64,000 nt of DNA from Pseudomonadota bacterium (lineage in GTDB: Bacteria > Pseudomonadota > Gammaproteobacteria > Steroidobacterales > Steroidobacteraceae). Of the stretch, positions 34,111 to 42,312 are shown piece after piece (within the stretch, counting starts at the first letter, position 1; each line of letters starts with the position of its first letter). The notes beneath the pieces were generated by a model, which did not search any database, was not told where the DNA came from, and worked only from the letters and a program-made list of their open reading frames with translations. The stretch lies in assembly GCA_018241425.1 (NCBI GenBank), contig JAFEDU010000001.1:682001-746000 (forward strand), read 5' to 3'. The position numbers were made by a program, and so were the translations under genes.

Positions 34111-37100
34111 GTGATCCGTCCAGTCAAATTGGTGCTCGTTCTCGTGTGCCTGCCGCTTCTGGGCGCCACGCAGCCCCACAAGGCACCCTCCACCCAGTAC
34201 GACGTGAGTGCTCCCCCCGACTGGGTGGAACCGCCCCCGGCAGTAACATCACCCCCTGGTTCCATGCCCGAGGCGTCGGGCGGAGTTGAGTACTTGCTCG
34301 TCGACCGACAGATCCGGATCGACCACGGAGCGTCGCTCAACTATCACTTCGTCACCCACGTCCTGAACTCCTCCGGTGTGAGCAGCGACTCCCAGCTTTC
34401 CGTCGGATTCGATCCCGAGAAGGAACGCCTGCACCTCCACTCGGTAACCGTGCACCGCGACGGCCAAATGATCGACCAGCTCAAGCGCGGCCGGATTGAA
34501 ATACTTCGGCGCGAGTCGGGGCTGGAACAGGGCCTCATCGACGGATCGCTGACATTCCACCTGGTGATGAACGACATCCGGGTGGGCGATGTCATCGACG
34601 TCCAGTACACGATCGACCATGTCGACGCCGAATGGGGCAACCGCTTCTTCACGCTCGAAGCGGCCAACTGGGCGGACCCTGTAGCGGTGTCGCGCCTGCT
34701 CGTGCGAGTCCCGCAAGGCCAGGGCCTCAAGTTCCAGACGCCCTCCGGCTTCGCCCCCGAGACCCGTACGGAAGGGAACTGGGTCATTTACGCCTGGAAC
34801 TGGCAGAACATCCCCGCGGTAGCCTACGAGGACGGGGCACCCAGCTGGTACCCGCAATTCGCATGGATCGAGCTGTCACAGTTCGACAACTGGGCCGCGG
34901 TGGCGAATGCCGCCACCCAGCTCTTCGTCGCGAAGCCGCTGACGCCCGAGTTGCACGCGCTCTCGGAGAAGATGCGCTCGGCGGGTACTTCGGATCGCGA
35001 CCGGCTGCTGTCCGTGATCCGGTTCGTCCAGGACGACGTCAGGTACACGGGCGTGGAGCTGGGTGCAGGCGCCTATCGCCCGTCGGATCCGGCAACGGTC
35101 CTGCAACGCCGGTGGGGTGACTGCAAGGACAAGACGATGCTGACGGTCACGATACTTCGCGACCTGGGCATTGACGCCGCGCCCGCCCTCGTCAGCACGC
35201 GCTACCTGAGGCATGCCGCCGATCGCCTGCCCAGCCCGGGGATCTTCAACCATGCGATCGTGCGGGCCCGGGTCGGTGGATTCACCTACTGGCTCGACCC
35301 CACGGTCTCCGACCAGGGCGGGGACCTGGACAACGTCGCAAACGCGCGGTTCGGGGCCGCCCTGGTCGTGTCTGCGGAGACCTCTGGCCTTGAACAGATT
35401 CCTGCATATCCCCCCGCCGAGCCCCTGATCACCTCGGAGTCGGTTGTGGACCTGACGAACGGCTACGACAAGCCCGCCAGGTACACCATCACGACCACAC
35501 ACCGGGGATCAGAGGCCGACAACACCCGCGAGGAACTGCGCGGCACCACCCTCGAAAAGGTCTCCAAGAGCTACCTCAACTTCTACAAGCAGCTGTACCC
35601 GGGAATGCGCGTCACGAGTCCTCTGCGGGTTCAGGATGACCGCGCCGCCAACGTCCTGCGCATCGATGAGGCCTACGAGCTCGACAATCCGCTCGAGGCT
35701 TCCGAGGACGGCAAGCACCGGGTCCTCGAGCTCAGAGCGGAGCTCCTGACCGCGAAGCTCAATGCCCCCGGAACCCCGGTGCGCAAGACCCCGCTGGGCC
35801 TGAGCTTTCCGACGAACATCGAGCAACGCACGCGCATCCGCCTCCCCGGGCCGCTCCCGGTGGAGGACCACACCCGGCGCATCGAGACGCCGGCCTTCCG
35901 CTGGGAACTCCGCGTCTCCCACACGGACCGCGAGGTACAGTTCGACTACCGCTACCAGACCCTCGCGGACTCTGTTCCAGTCGAGCAGCTTGCCGAGTTC
36001 CTGAAGCAGCGTGAGGCCGCGCGCGTAGCCAGTTTCTTTACCGTCACTGCGCCCACGACGGGCGATACCCCGAATCCGGAGCTCACCGCTGCGGAGGAAC
36101 AGCTCGCCGCGGCCGCCAATCTGGTGCAGACCGAATCCTGGGAGCGCGCCGATGCGGCATTCAAGGTGCTGCTCCAGTCGAACCACCTCGACGAGCTTCC
36201 GGAGCCCAAGCGTCACGCGGCCTACTTCCTCGGGGGACTGACTGCTTTTGCCCAGAAGGAGCCCGCCCGGGCGCATGGGCTGCTCAAGACCTCGAGCGAG
36301 CTGCCTTCGGCGACCGCCCACGACTGGATCTACCGGTGGAGGTCGGCCGTCCAGTCCTCCGACTGGCCGGATGCGGCCTATGCGCTGTCGGCCCTGGCAC
36401 GGAAGTGGCCCGACAGCACCGCGGACCTCGAGGTTCGCGGCGTTGGCATGACGGTGGCGAAGAACCCCAAGCTGAACGACGCGAGGTACGAGCTGCTCAA
36501 GGCCCTGGCCGACGCGAAGTTCTCGCGCCCGGGCGTGGACTACAGCGCCTGGTGGCGCGACCTCGGGCTGCTCCAGATTCAGCGCGGCGAGCGTGCGGCC
36601 GCGATCGCCTCGCTGTCCCAGGTGACCGAACCCGACGCCCTCGTCAGCATCCTGGCGGACAACCGCTTCGCCGGGGTCCGCGACGGGCTGGGATCACACC
36701 TGGACATCCCATCCGCCTTGCATCAGGAGGTCGAGCAGGCGCGCAAGCAGGTCGCAGACAATCCCACGAAGCTCGAGCCCATCAGCAAGCTCGCCATGAG
36801 CCTGGCGGGCGCCATTCAGGCACCTGAGGCGCTGCAGATCCTCGACCAGGCAATCGCGACCGCGGCTGACCCGCCGGGCCGTGAACGCTACAAGGACTAC
36901 GACGAGCAGTACGTGTGGCTCCTCAACATGCGCAGCCAGATGCTCTACCTGATGGGACGCTGGGACGAGGCGGTGGAACAGCTGCGGCTCGCCTCACAGA
37001 TGAAGGAGGGGGCCTCCGTCAACGTGAGCCAGGTCATCAACCTCGGCGTCCTTCTCAATCGCCTGCAACGACCCGCGGAAGCGCGCGAGGTCGTAAAGCA

Positions 37101-37509
37101 GCTCGGATCGGGATCAATGTCGCCATATGGGCAGATGCAGAAGTGGGACGTGGAACTGAGCGCGGCCCTGCAACTCGGGGATTCCGCGGAAGCTGCGCGC
37201 GTGCTGCAGCTGATACACGACCATCAGGACGACGCCGTAAGCACGTATGAGGATGGCCTCGTGATGGCGAATCGCCTGGATGAGGCGGCGGCGCTGCTGA
37301 TTTCCAGGCTGGAGGATCCGGACCGGAGAATCCCTGCACTCATGTCGTTGCAGCACTTTGATCTGAACAGCCCCGCAGCCGCGCTACCGCGGCCGGCGGA
37401 GCTCAGGCGCAGATGGGATCTGCTGGAGAGCCGCGCGGACGTGCGCGCCGCCCTTGCAAAGGTTGGGACCGCCGGGACCTATCCGATGGTGCGCGTGTTC
37501 GGCGACTAG
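34111..37509 (+). CDS. DUF3857 / transglutaminase-like / TPR protein
   Basis: About 1132 residues from the GTG at 34111, which follows GAGG and starts the signal peptide IRPVKLVLVLVCLPLLGA. The DUF3857 domain spans roughly 60-220 (HLHSVTVHRDGQMIDQL, FHLVMNDIRVGDVIDVQYTI). The transglutaminase core follows with a full triad: C338 in RWGDCKDKT, H381 in FNHAIV and D396 in WLDPT. The C-terminal half is helical and TPR-like, including a GRWDEAVEQLRLAS repeat. Such proteins are exported and may cross-link or cleave amide bonds in the envelope; the substrate is unknown. It ends 70 bp before the convergent edge of the photosynthesis cluster. Confidence 0.87.
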   Translation: MIRPVKLVLVLVCLPLLGATQPHKAPSTQYDVSAPPDWVEPPPAVTSPPGSMPEASGGVEYLLVDRQIRIDHGASLNYHFVTHVLNSSGVSSDSQLSVGFDPEKERLHLHSVTVHRDGQMIDQLKRGRIEILRRESGLEQGLIDGSLTFHLVMNDIRVGDVIDVQYTIDHVDAEWGNRFFTLEAANWADPVAVSRLLVRVPQGQGLKFQTPSGFAPETRTEGNWVIYAWNWQNIPAVAYEDGAPSWYPQFAWIELSQFDNWAAVANAATQLFVAKPLTPELHALSEKMRSAGTSDRDRLLSVIRFVQDDVRYTGVELGAGAYRPSDPATVLQRRWGDCKDKTMLTVTILRDLGIDAAPALVSTRYLRHAADRLPSPGIFNHAIVRARVGGFTYWLDPTVSDQGGDLDNVANARFGAALVVSAETSGLEQIPAYPPAEPLITSESVVDLTNGYDKPARYTITTTHRGSEADNTREELRGTTLEKVSKSYLNFYKQLYPGMRVTSPLRVQDDRAANVLRIDEAYELDNPLEASEDGKHRVLELRAELLTAKLNAPGTPVRKTPLGLSFPTNIEQRTRIRLPGPLPVEDHTRRIETPAFRWELRVSHTDREVQFDYRYQTLADSVPVEQLAEFLKQREAARVASFFTVTAPTTGDTPNPELTAAEEQLAAAANLVQTESWERADAAFKVLLQSNHLDELPEPKRHAAYFLGGLTAFAQKEPARAHGLLKTSSELPSATAHDWIYRWRSAVQSSDWPDAAYALSALARKWPDSTADLEVRGVGMTVAKNPKLNDARYELLKALADAKFSRPGVDYSAWWRDLGLLQIQRGERAAAIASLSQVTEPDALVSILADNRFAGVRDGLGSHLDIPSALHQEVEQARKQVADNPTKLEPISKLAMSLAGAIQAPEALQILDQAIATAADPPGRERYKDYDEQYVWLLNMRSQMLYLMGRWDEAVEQLRLASQMKEGASVNVSQVINLGVLLNRLQRPAEAREVVKQLGSGSMSPYGQMQKWDVELSAALQLGDSAEAARVLQLIHDHQDDAVSTYEDGLVMANRLDEAAALLISRLEDPDRRIPALMSLQHFDLNSPAAALPRPAELRRRWDLLESRADVRAALAKVGTAGTYPMVRVFGD

Positions 37510-37578
37510 GGGGTGCGAAAGGCCCGGTTCACGTGCGCGAGCGGGACCCGGCGCCTCACGCTGCCCGCAAGCCCCGAC

Positions 37579-37971
37579 TCACCCCGCGGTGTAGGGCGCG
37601 CGTGCAATTGCCATGAGCGCCACGCCCCACATGAGGAGTCCCAGCCCCAGGACCCCCGTTGCGAGCGTGAGGGCTCCCTCCGGCCATCCGAACACGCGCG
37701 CGATCAGCTGGTAGCTGACCGCGAGCAGTGAAATCGCGATGGCGAGCTCGAGTCCAAGCACTCGTGCCCCTGTCCCGGACCTCGCAAGGCACAGGAACAG
37801 CACCGCGACGGCACACAGGAAGGCGCCGTAGATCACCAGGTACTCGACCGGCACCACCAGTCCGCCCGGCTCGAATCCCACGTTGTGGACGATGGCGCCC
37901 GGAGCAAATGCGCATACCAGGCCCAGGAGTCCGTAGAGCGCGGCGTTGGCATTCAGGTAAGAGCGCGGCAT
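37579..37971 (-). CDS. Four-helix membrane protein of unknown function at the edge of the photosynthesis cluster
   Basis: A 130-residue hydrophobic protein with four predicted membrane segments: ALYGLLGLVCAFAPGAIV, VPVEYLVIYGAFLCAVAVLFLCL, LGLELAIAISLLAVSYQLIA and LATGVLGLGLLMWGVALMA. It has no charged catalytic motif. It is the last gene of the run aerR-ppsR-bchG-bch2-bchP-tspO-orf, lying 24 bp behind the 108-residue membrane protein, and is probably co-transcribed. I do not recognise the family. Its position suggests, but does not prove, a role in the photosynthetic membrane. Confidence 0.68.
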   Translation of the reverse strand: MPRSYLNANAALYGLLGLVCAFAPGAIVHNVGFEPGGLVVPVEYLVIYGAFLCAVAVLFLCLARSGTGARVLGLELAIAISLLAVSYQLIARVFGWPEGALTLATGVLGLGLLMWGVALMAIARAPYTAG

Positions 37972-37995
37972 GGGAAATTCCTCCGACTACAACTT

Positions 37996-38322
37996 TCAAA
38001 GAGAGGGCTGGCCCGCACGTGCGACACCGACCGTGGGCACCGCGCGGGGACTCGTCCGGATCCTGCGCCTGACATCGAGCAGGTGCGCGACCAGGGCGGC
38101 GAGCAGTGCGAGCGCCACGAGCAGCGGGCTTGCGATGAGGGCTGCACGGACCGCCGCGAGCAGGAACACCCCGGGCAGCAGCAGGCTGAGCACGTCAGCC
38201 CAGCCCAGCGCGACCGACGTTCTTCGGGCCAGGCGACGCAGCACCAGGGCCTCGACGACCATCAGGAGCACGATGGAGTCGATGAGCTGGGGGCCGACGA
38301 GTCCGTTCAGGGTAGCGAGCAT
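37996..38322 (-). CDS. Small membrane protein of unknown function downstream of tspO
   Basis: A 108-residue protein with three hydrophobic segments (LIDSIVLLMVVEALVL, DVLSLLLPGVFLLAAVRAAL, LLVALALLAALVAHLL) and a basic C-terminal tail (DVRRRIRTSPRA). It begins six bases after the tspO stop, so it is very likely translated from the same transcript. No family recognised. Together with the next gene it forms an unexplained pair at the end of the bchG-bchP-tspO operon. Confidence 0.65.
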   Translation of the reverse strand: MLATLNGLVGPQLIDSIVLLMVVEALVLRRLARRTSVALGWADVLSLLLPGVFLLAAVRAALIASPLLVALALLAALVAHLLDVRRRIRTSPRAVPTVGVARAGQPSL

Positions 38323-38328
38323 CGGCTG

Positions 38329-38817
38329 TCACCCGAAGTTGTTCAGGCGGACCACGGAGCCGTTCAGGGCCGCCGCGAAACTCACCCATGCGAGGTAAGG
38401 AACCAGCAGCCAGGCCGCCGCACTCGACTTGCGGCTGCTCAGTACGATGAGCCCCAGGATCGACACCCACAGCAGCGCCACTTCCAGCAGCGCCCAGTCG
38501 GGCCGGTGGAAACGGAAGAACAGCGCGCTCCAGGCGATGTTAAGGAGCCCGTTGATGGTGAAGAGCGCGAGCAGGCGCGCCTGGAAGGCGCGGTCGCGGC
38601 CGGCGTGCGTCCACGAGAGGTATCCGGACAGTGCGGCGAGCCCGAAGATCAGGGTCCATGCGGGCCCGAAGAGCCAGTCCGGCGGCTTCCAGGACGGCAG
38701 CGCGAGGGCGTAATACCAGGGATCAAGACGCGTTATCAGCGCGCCGAGGCAGGCGACCAGCGCCGCCGCCCCGGCGGCGGCAAGGAGCGTACGCCCGTGT
38801 CCGGCGCGCAACGCCAT
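38329..38817 (-). CDS. tspO: TspO/MBR family protein
   Basis: A 162-residue five-helix membrane protein. The diagnostic segment is LPSWKPPDWLFGPAWTLIFGL (about residues 40-60), followed by WSALFFRFHRPDWALLEVALLW and a C-terminal PYLAWVSFAAALN, the cholesterol/porphyrin-binding consensus region. TspO binds tetrapyrroles. In Rhodobacter sphaeroides it restrains photosynthesis-gene expression in response to oxygen, acting through the AppA/PpsR circuit. Its ATG overlaps the bchP stop by one base (TGATG), so it is translationally coupled to bacteriochlorophyll synthesis. The start at 38817 is supported by this coupling; longer upstream frames would run into bchP. Confidence 0.9.
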   Translation of the reverse strand: MALRAGHGRTLLAAAGAAALVACLGALITRLDPWYYALALPSWKPPDWLFGPAWTLIFGLAALSGYLSWTHAGRDRAFQARLLALFTINGLLNIAWSALFFRFHRPDWALLEVALLWVSILGLIVLSSRKSSAAAWLLVPYLAWVSFAAALNGSVVRLNNFG

Positions 38818-40019
38818 CACGGCGGCACCACACCGCACAGGTGCATGAGGTCCTTGAAGAAGATGCGCAGGTGGGCGCGTGGCTGCGCCCGCACCAGGCG
38901 CTTGTGGAGGTATGCCTCCCAGGTCAGGCGCTGAACGTCCGGGTCGCGGCACAGTCCCACGAAGCGCTCGCGGCGCCGGTCGCTCGAGTACCAGAACCGC
39001 TGCAGGATCCCCAGGACCCAGAAGACGCGCCCGTGCGATCGCATGAAGCGCCGCCGGGCCTCGCGCAGCACGCGACCGTCACCGCAGCGCAGCGCCTCGT
39101 GCGCCGCCTCGGCGGCGAGCCGCCCACTGGTCATGGCGTAGTAGATGCCCTCCCCCGAGGCCGGCGCGACGACGCCCGCGGCATCCCCGGCCAGGACCAC
39201 GTCGCGGCCGTTGTCCCAGCGCCGCAGTGGCCGCAAGGGGATCGGTGCGCCCTCGCGGCGCAGCGTGGCGATCCCGGTAAGTCCCGTGCGCCGCCGCAGT
39301 TCCTCGACCGAGTGCCGCAGCGAGAAGCCGCGCACCGCGGTGCCCACCCCGACGCTCGTGGTCGCCCCGTGCGGGAAGATCCACCCGTAGAAATCCGGTG
39401 ACAGGGAGCCCTGGTAGAAGATCTCGCAGCGGGAGCCGTCGGCAGCCGAGGACTGCGGCGGCGACTGCACGATCTCGTGGTAAGCGAACACACAGGGCGG
39501 CGTTCCGGCACTCCCCAGGATCGCGGTCGCCACGCGTGAGCGCGCCCCATCGGCGCCGATCACCACGCGGGCCCGGACGGTGCTGCACGGGGCGTCCGAG
39601 GGCGTCCCCGGGACCCGGAAGTGCACGAGCGCGCACCCTTGATCATCACGCGTCAGGGACTCGAACACGCCGCGCTCGCGCACCGCACCGCGCAGCGCCG
39701 CACGCTCACGCAGCCATTCATCGAAGGTGTCCCGGTCGACCATGCCGACGAACCCGCCGATGACGGCCATGTCCACGGCGCGCGCGCGCGGGGACACCAT
39801 GCGGGCGGCCGTGGCGCGTGCGACGAGGAGCTCCTCGGGGACCCGGAAGTCCTCGAGGAGCCGCGGCGGGATCGCCCCGCCGCACGGTTTGGTGCGGCCC
39901 GCACGATCGAGCAGCAGCACCCGGCGCCCGCGCTCGGCCAGCGTGGTGGCGGCCGTGGCGCCGGCCGGGCCGCCGCCCACCACGACCACGTCGAAGCACT
40001 CGTGCGCTGCGTCCGCCAC
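38817..40019 (-). CDS. bchP: Geranylgeranyl diphosphate/bacteriochlorophyll reductase
   Basis: A 400-residue FAD-dependent reductase that hydrogenates the geranylgeranyl tail to phytyl. The Rossmann motif is DVVVVGGGPAGATAA (11-25), followed by RTKPCGGAIPPRLL with the family cysteine at 47. The second FAD motif is VLAGDAAGVVAPASGEGIYYAM. I chose the GTG at 40019 because it leaves five bases after the preceding stop and gives normal BchP length. The frame is open far upstream, but only because it runs antisense-like through the neighbouring gene. The stop overlaps the tspO start. Confidence 0.93.
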   Translation of the reverse strand: MADAAHECFDVVVVGGGPAGATAATTLAERGRRVLLLDRAGRTKPCGGAIPPRLLEDFRVPEELLVARATAARMVSPRARAVDMAVIGGFVGMVDRDTFDEWLRERAALRGAVRERGVFESLTRDDQGCALVHFRVPGTPSDAPCSTVRARVVIGADGARSRVATAILGSAGTPPCVFAYHEIVQSPPQSSAADGSRCEIFYQGSLSPDFYGWIFPHGATTSVGVGTAVRGFSLRHSVEELRRRTGLTGIATLRREGAPIPLRPLRRWDNGRDVVLAGDAAGVVAPASGEGIYYAMTSGRLAAEAAHEALRCGDGRVLREARRRFMRSHGRVFWVLGILQRFWYSSDRRRERFVGLCRDPDVQRLTWEAYLHKRLVRAQPRAHLRIFFKDLMHLCGVVPP

Positions 40020-40024
40020 GACGC

Positions 40025-41371
40025 CTACACCGAGGATCCGGCTGCCAGCGCCCCGGGTTCGGGGTTCGCCCGCGCGTGGGTGTCCACCGAGGCGCGGCAC
40101 AGGCGGCTCGCGACGACGAACAGCAGCGCCTGCGCGGTGAACACCAGCGCGTAGGCGGCAAAGGCGGAGTGCGATACGGCGCGCGTGAGGTCGACCGCGG
40201 CGCTGCTGAGGAGTCCCCCCAGGGCGAACGCCACGGCCTGCGCGGCGCCCCACAACCCCATGCGCAGACCCTGGCGCGCCGGGCCCCCTTCCGCAGCGAG
40301 GCCCATCATGGAACCGATCGCGGAGACGGCAAACACCCCGTTCGCGAGCCCCAGCACGAACGTATTGGCGCGCAGGGGCCAGCCGGGACCGGTGAAGGCC
40401 GCGCACACGAGTCCCGCCAGCGCCAGCGCGGAACCGATGCAGCCGCCGGTCATCCAGGCGGCGAGCCGGCCCCCGTCCCCGCTCGCCCGGCGCGAGGCCA
40501 GGAGGCCCACGAGGATCATCCCCACGAGCGCGCCGCCGTGCTGGAGGGCAGTAAGGCTGGCGCTCTGCGCGGGTGTCATCAGGAACACCAGCCCCCCGAA
40601 GGGCTCGAGGACCAGTTCCTGCCCGCTGTAGGCGAGCATCGACACGAACACGAAGAGGGCGAAGCGCCGCGCGACAGGCTCCTGCCACACCTCGGCGAGG
40701 GCCGCACGGAACGTGGGTCGCTCGCTGGGATGGGGCGCCACGACACTCGCCCGCGGCACCACGAGTCCCCACACCGACAGCACGGTGACGCCAAGCGCCA
40801 CGAGCGCCACCGTGAGGGTCACGGTAAGGAGCCGGTGCGCGGAGTAAGGGGTCAGCACGTGGCTGACGACCGCGGTCGTGACGACGAAGCCGGCGATCAT
40901 CATCACCCAGGTGATGGTAGCGGCGGCCGCCCGGCGCGCCGGCTCGACCCGCTGCGCGAGGAGCACCAGGAGCGAGGTACCGCACGCACCCACGCCGAGC
41001 CCGATCACCGCGAACGCCACGAACGCGGCGACGATGCCCCAGACGCCTGAGCCTGCAATCAGCTGCACGCTTGCCGCGGCCCCGACGCCGCCGAGGGCCA
41101 GCACCGCCATGCCACCGACGATCCACACCGGCAGCCGGCCCCCGACGTCCGAGCCGTGACCGAAGCGCGGCCGCACCATCTGCACTGCGTAGTGCAGGGC
41201 GACCAGGAGACCCGGCAGCACGGCCGGCAGCGCGAGCTCCACGACCATGATGCGATTGATGGTGGACGTGGCGAGCACGACGACCGCACCGATCGCCGCC
41301 TGCACCAGTCCCAGCCGGACGATGCCGCCCCACCCGAGGGCCTGCGTGCGATCCAGGGCGTGAGTGGCCAT
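40025..41371 (-). CDS. bch2: BCD-family (bacterio)chlorophyll transporter-like protein, Bch2/ORF428 type
   Basis: A 448-residue major-facilitator-type membrane protein of the PucC/LhaA/Bch2 family with about twelve hydrophobic segments. Typical sequences are RLGLVQAAIGAVVVLATSTINRIMVVELALPAVLPGLLVALHYAVQ and PRFGHGSDVGGRLPVWIVGGMAVL. Relatives assist assembly of light-harvesting complexes or delivery of bacteriochlorophyll. In purple bacteria this member sits between bchG and bchP, exactly as here. The ATG overlaps the bchG stop by one base. A second family member, LhaA, is encoded at 53568-55001. Confidence 0.9.
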   Translation of the reverse strand: MATHALDRTQALGWGGIVRLGLVQAAIGAVVVLATSTINRIMVVELALPAVLPGLLVALHYAVQMVRPRFGHGSDVGGRLPVWIVGGMAVLALGGVGAAASVQLIAGSGVWGIVAAFVAFAVIGLGVGACGTSLLVLLAQRVEPARRAAAATITWVMMIAGFVVTTAVVSHVLTPYSAHRLLTVTLTVALVALGVTVLSVWGLVVPRASVVAPHPSERPTFRAALAEVWQEPVARRFALFVFVSMLAYSGQELVLEPFGGLVFLMTPAQSASLTALQHGGALVGMILVGLLASRRASGDGGRLAAWMTGGCIGSALALAGLVCAAFTGPGWPLRANTFVLGLANGVFAVSAIGSMMGLAAEGGPARQGLRMGLWGAAQAVAFALGGLLSSAAVDLTRAVSHSAFAAYALVFTAQALLFVVASRLCRASVDTHARANPEPGALAAGSSV

Positions 41372-42261
41372 CACGACCCCCCGGGCACACTGCGCAGCGC
41401 GAAGGCGCTGACCAGCATGCCGAGCACGTAGAGGCTCGTGCCGGTGGCGTTGTACCAGGGCGCCCTCTCGCGCGGCGCCTGCAGCAGCCGCACCATGAGC
41501 GCCCCCTGTGCCACGAGCAGCAGGGCCACGGCGGCCGCGTGCCATGGCCGCGCCCACTCGAGGAGCAGCACCACCACGACCGCCTGCGCCCCCGCCATGA
41601 TCAGGCATGCCACCTTCGCCGCGCGCGCCACGCCCAGCCGGACCGGCAGCGAGCGCACGCCGAAGCGCGTGTCACCCTCGACGGACTTGAAGTCGTTGAG
41701 GGTCATGATGCCGTGCGCACCGATGCTGTAGAGCGCGGCAAGCAGGAGGATGCGGGCGTCCGGCACCGCCCCGACCGCCATGATCGCCGCGCCGGTGATC
41801 CAGGGTACGCCCTCGTAGCACAGGGCCACGGCGGCGTTGCCCCACCAGCCGTTCTGCTTCAGGCGCAGCGGCGGGGCGCTGTAGAACCAGGCGAGCGCCA
41901 GCCCGAAGACGCCCGCCCAGAACACCCAAGCACCGAGGCTGCGCGCCACCACGAGCGACAGTGCGGTCCAGAAGATGGCGATGTACAGGCCCCAGCGCCC
42001 GGGCACGCGCCCGGAAGGAATGGGGCGCTGCGGCTCGTTGATGGCATCGACCTCGCGGTCGAACCAGTCGTTCGCCGCCTGGCTCGTCGCGCATACGAGC
42101 GGGCCTGCGAGGAGCACACCGAGGAGGATCACGAGCCAGGAGGCGGAGGCGCCCGAGTGCGGCGCCACCGAGATGAGCCCGCACGCGAAGGCCCACATCG
42201 GCGCGAACCAGGTGATGGGCTTCAACAGCTCGATCACGGCGCGGGGGGCGGGATGGGCCAT
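41371..42261 (-). CDS. bchG: Bacteriochlorophyll synthase (geranylgeranyl transferase)
   Basis: A 296-residue UbiA-superfamily membrane prenyltransferase that esterifies bacteriochlorophyllide a with geranylgeranyl diphosphate. The Mg-diphosphate site is NDWFDREVDAINEPQRPIPSG (64-84), a chlorophyll-synthase signature, and a second Asp-rich loop is NDFKSVEGDTRFGVRSLPV. Eight to nine membrane segments are visible. It begins the operon bchG-bch2-bchP-tspO, each coupled to the next. A TGT-N12-ACA box (42291-42308) lies 30 bp upstream of its ATG, suggesting direct repression by PpsR. Confidence 0.95.
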   Translation of the reverse strand: MAHPAPRAVIELLKPITWFAPMWAFACGLISVAPHSGASASWLVILLGVLLAGPLVCATSQAANDWFDREVDAINEPQRPIPSGRVPGRWGLYIAIFWTALSLVVARSLGAWVFWAGVFGLALAWFYSAPPLRLKQNGWWGNAAVALCYEGVPWITGAAIMAVGAVPDARILLLAALYSIGAHGIMTLNDFKSVEGDTRFGVRSLPVRLGVARAAKVACLIMAGAQAVVVVLLLEWARPWHAAAVALLLVAQGALMVRLLQAPRERAPWYNATGTSLYVLGMLVSAFALRSVPGGS

Positions 42262-42290
42262 GAGCCCACCCTACTCTTGACAATCTTGAG

Positions 42291-42308
42291 TGTCTAGAGC
42301 GCCTGACA
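42291..42308. promoter_or_regulatory. PpsR/CrtJ box between ppsR and bchG
   Basis: TGTCTAGAGCGCCTGACA is an exact TGT-N12-ACA site with extended TGTC...GACA arms, the recognised binding pattern of PpsR/CrtJ. It lies upstream of bchG and just past the ppsR stop at 42313. The pattern is seen; binding is inferred from the family. Confidence 0.75.
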
Positions 42309-42312
42309 GTCG

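Noticed and set aside
40020..41390. N-terminal extension of bchP through the bch2 region
   Set aside because: The frame stays open, but the translation is Arg/Gly-rich noise. Similarity to BchP begins only at VADAAHECFDVVVVGGG, where a GTG follows the bch2 stop.
42271..42290. Second PpsR site at TTGACAATCTTGAGTGTC
   Set aside because: The half-sites are in the outward orientation (ACA...TGT), not TGT-N12-ACA.
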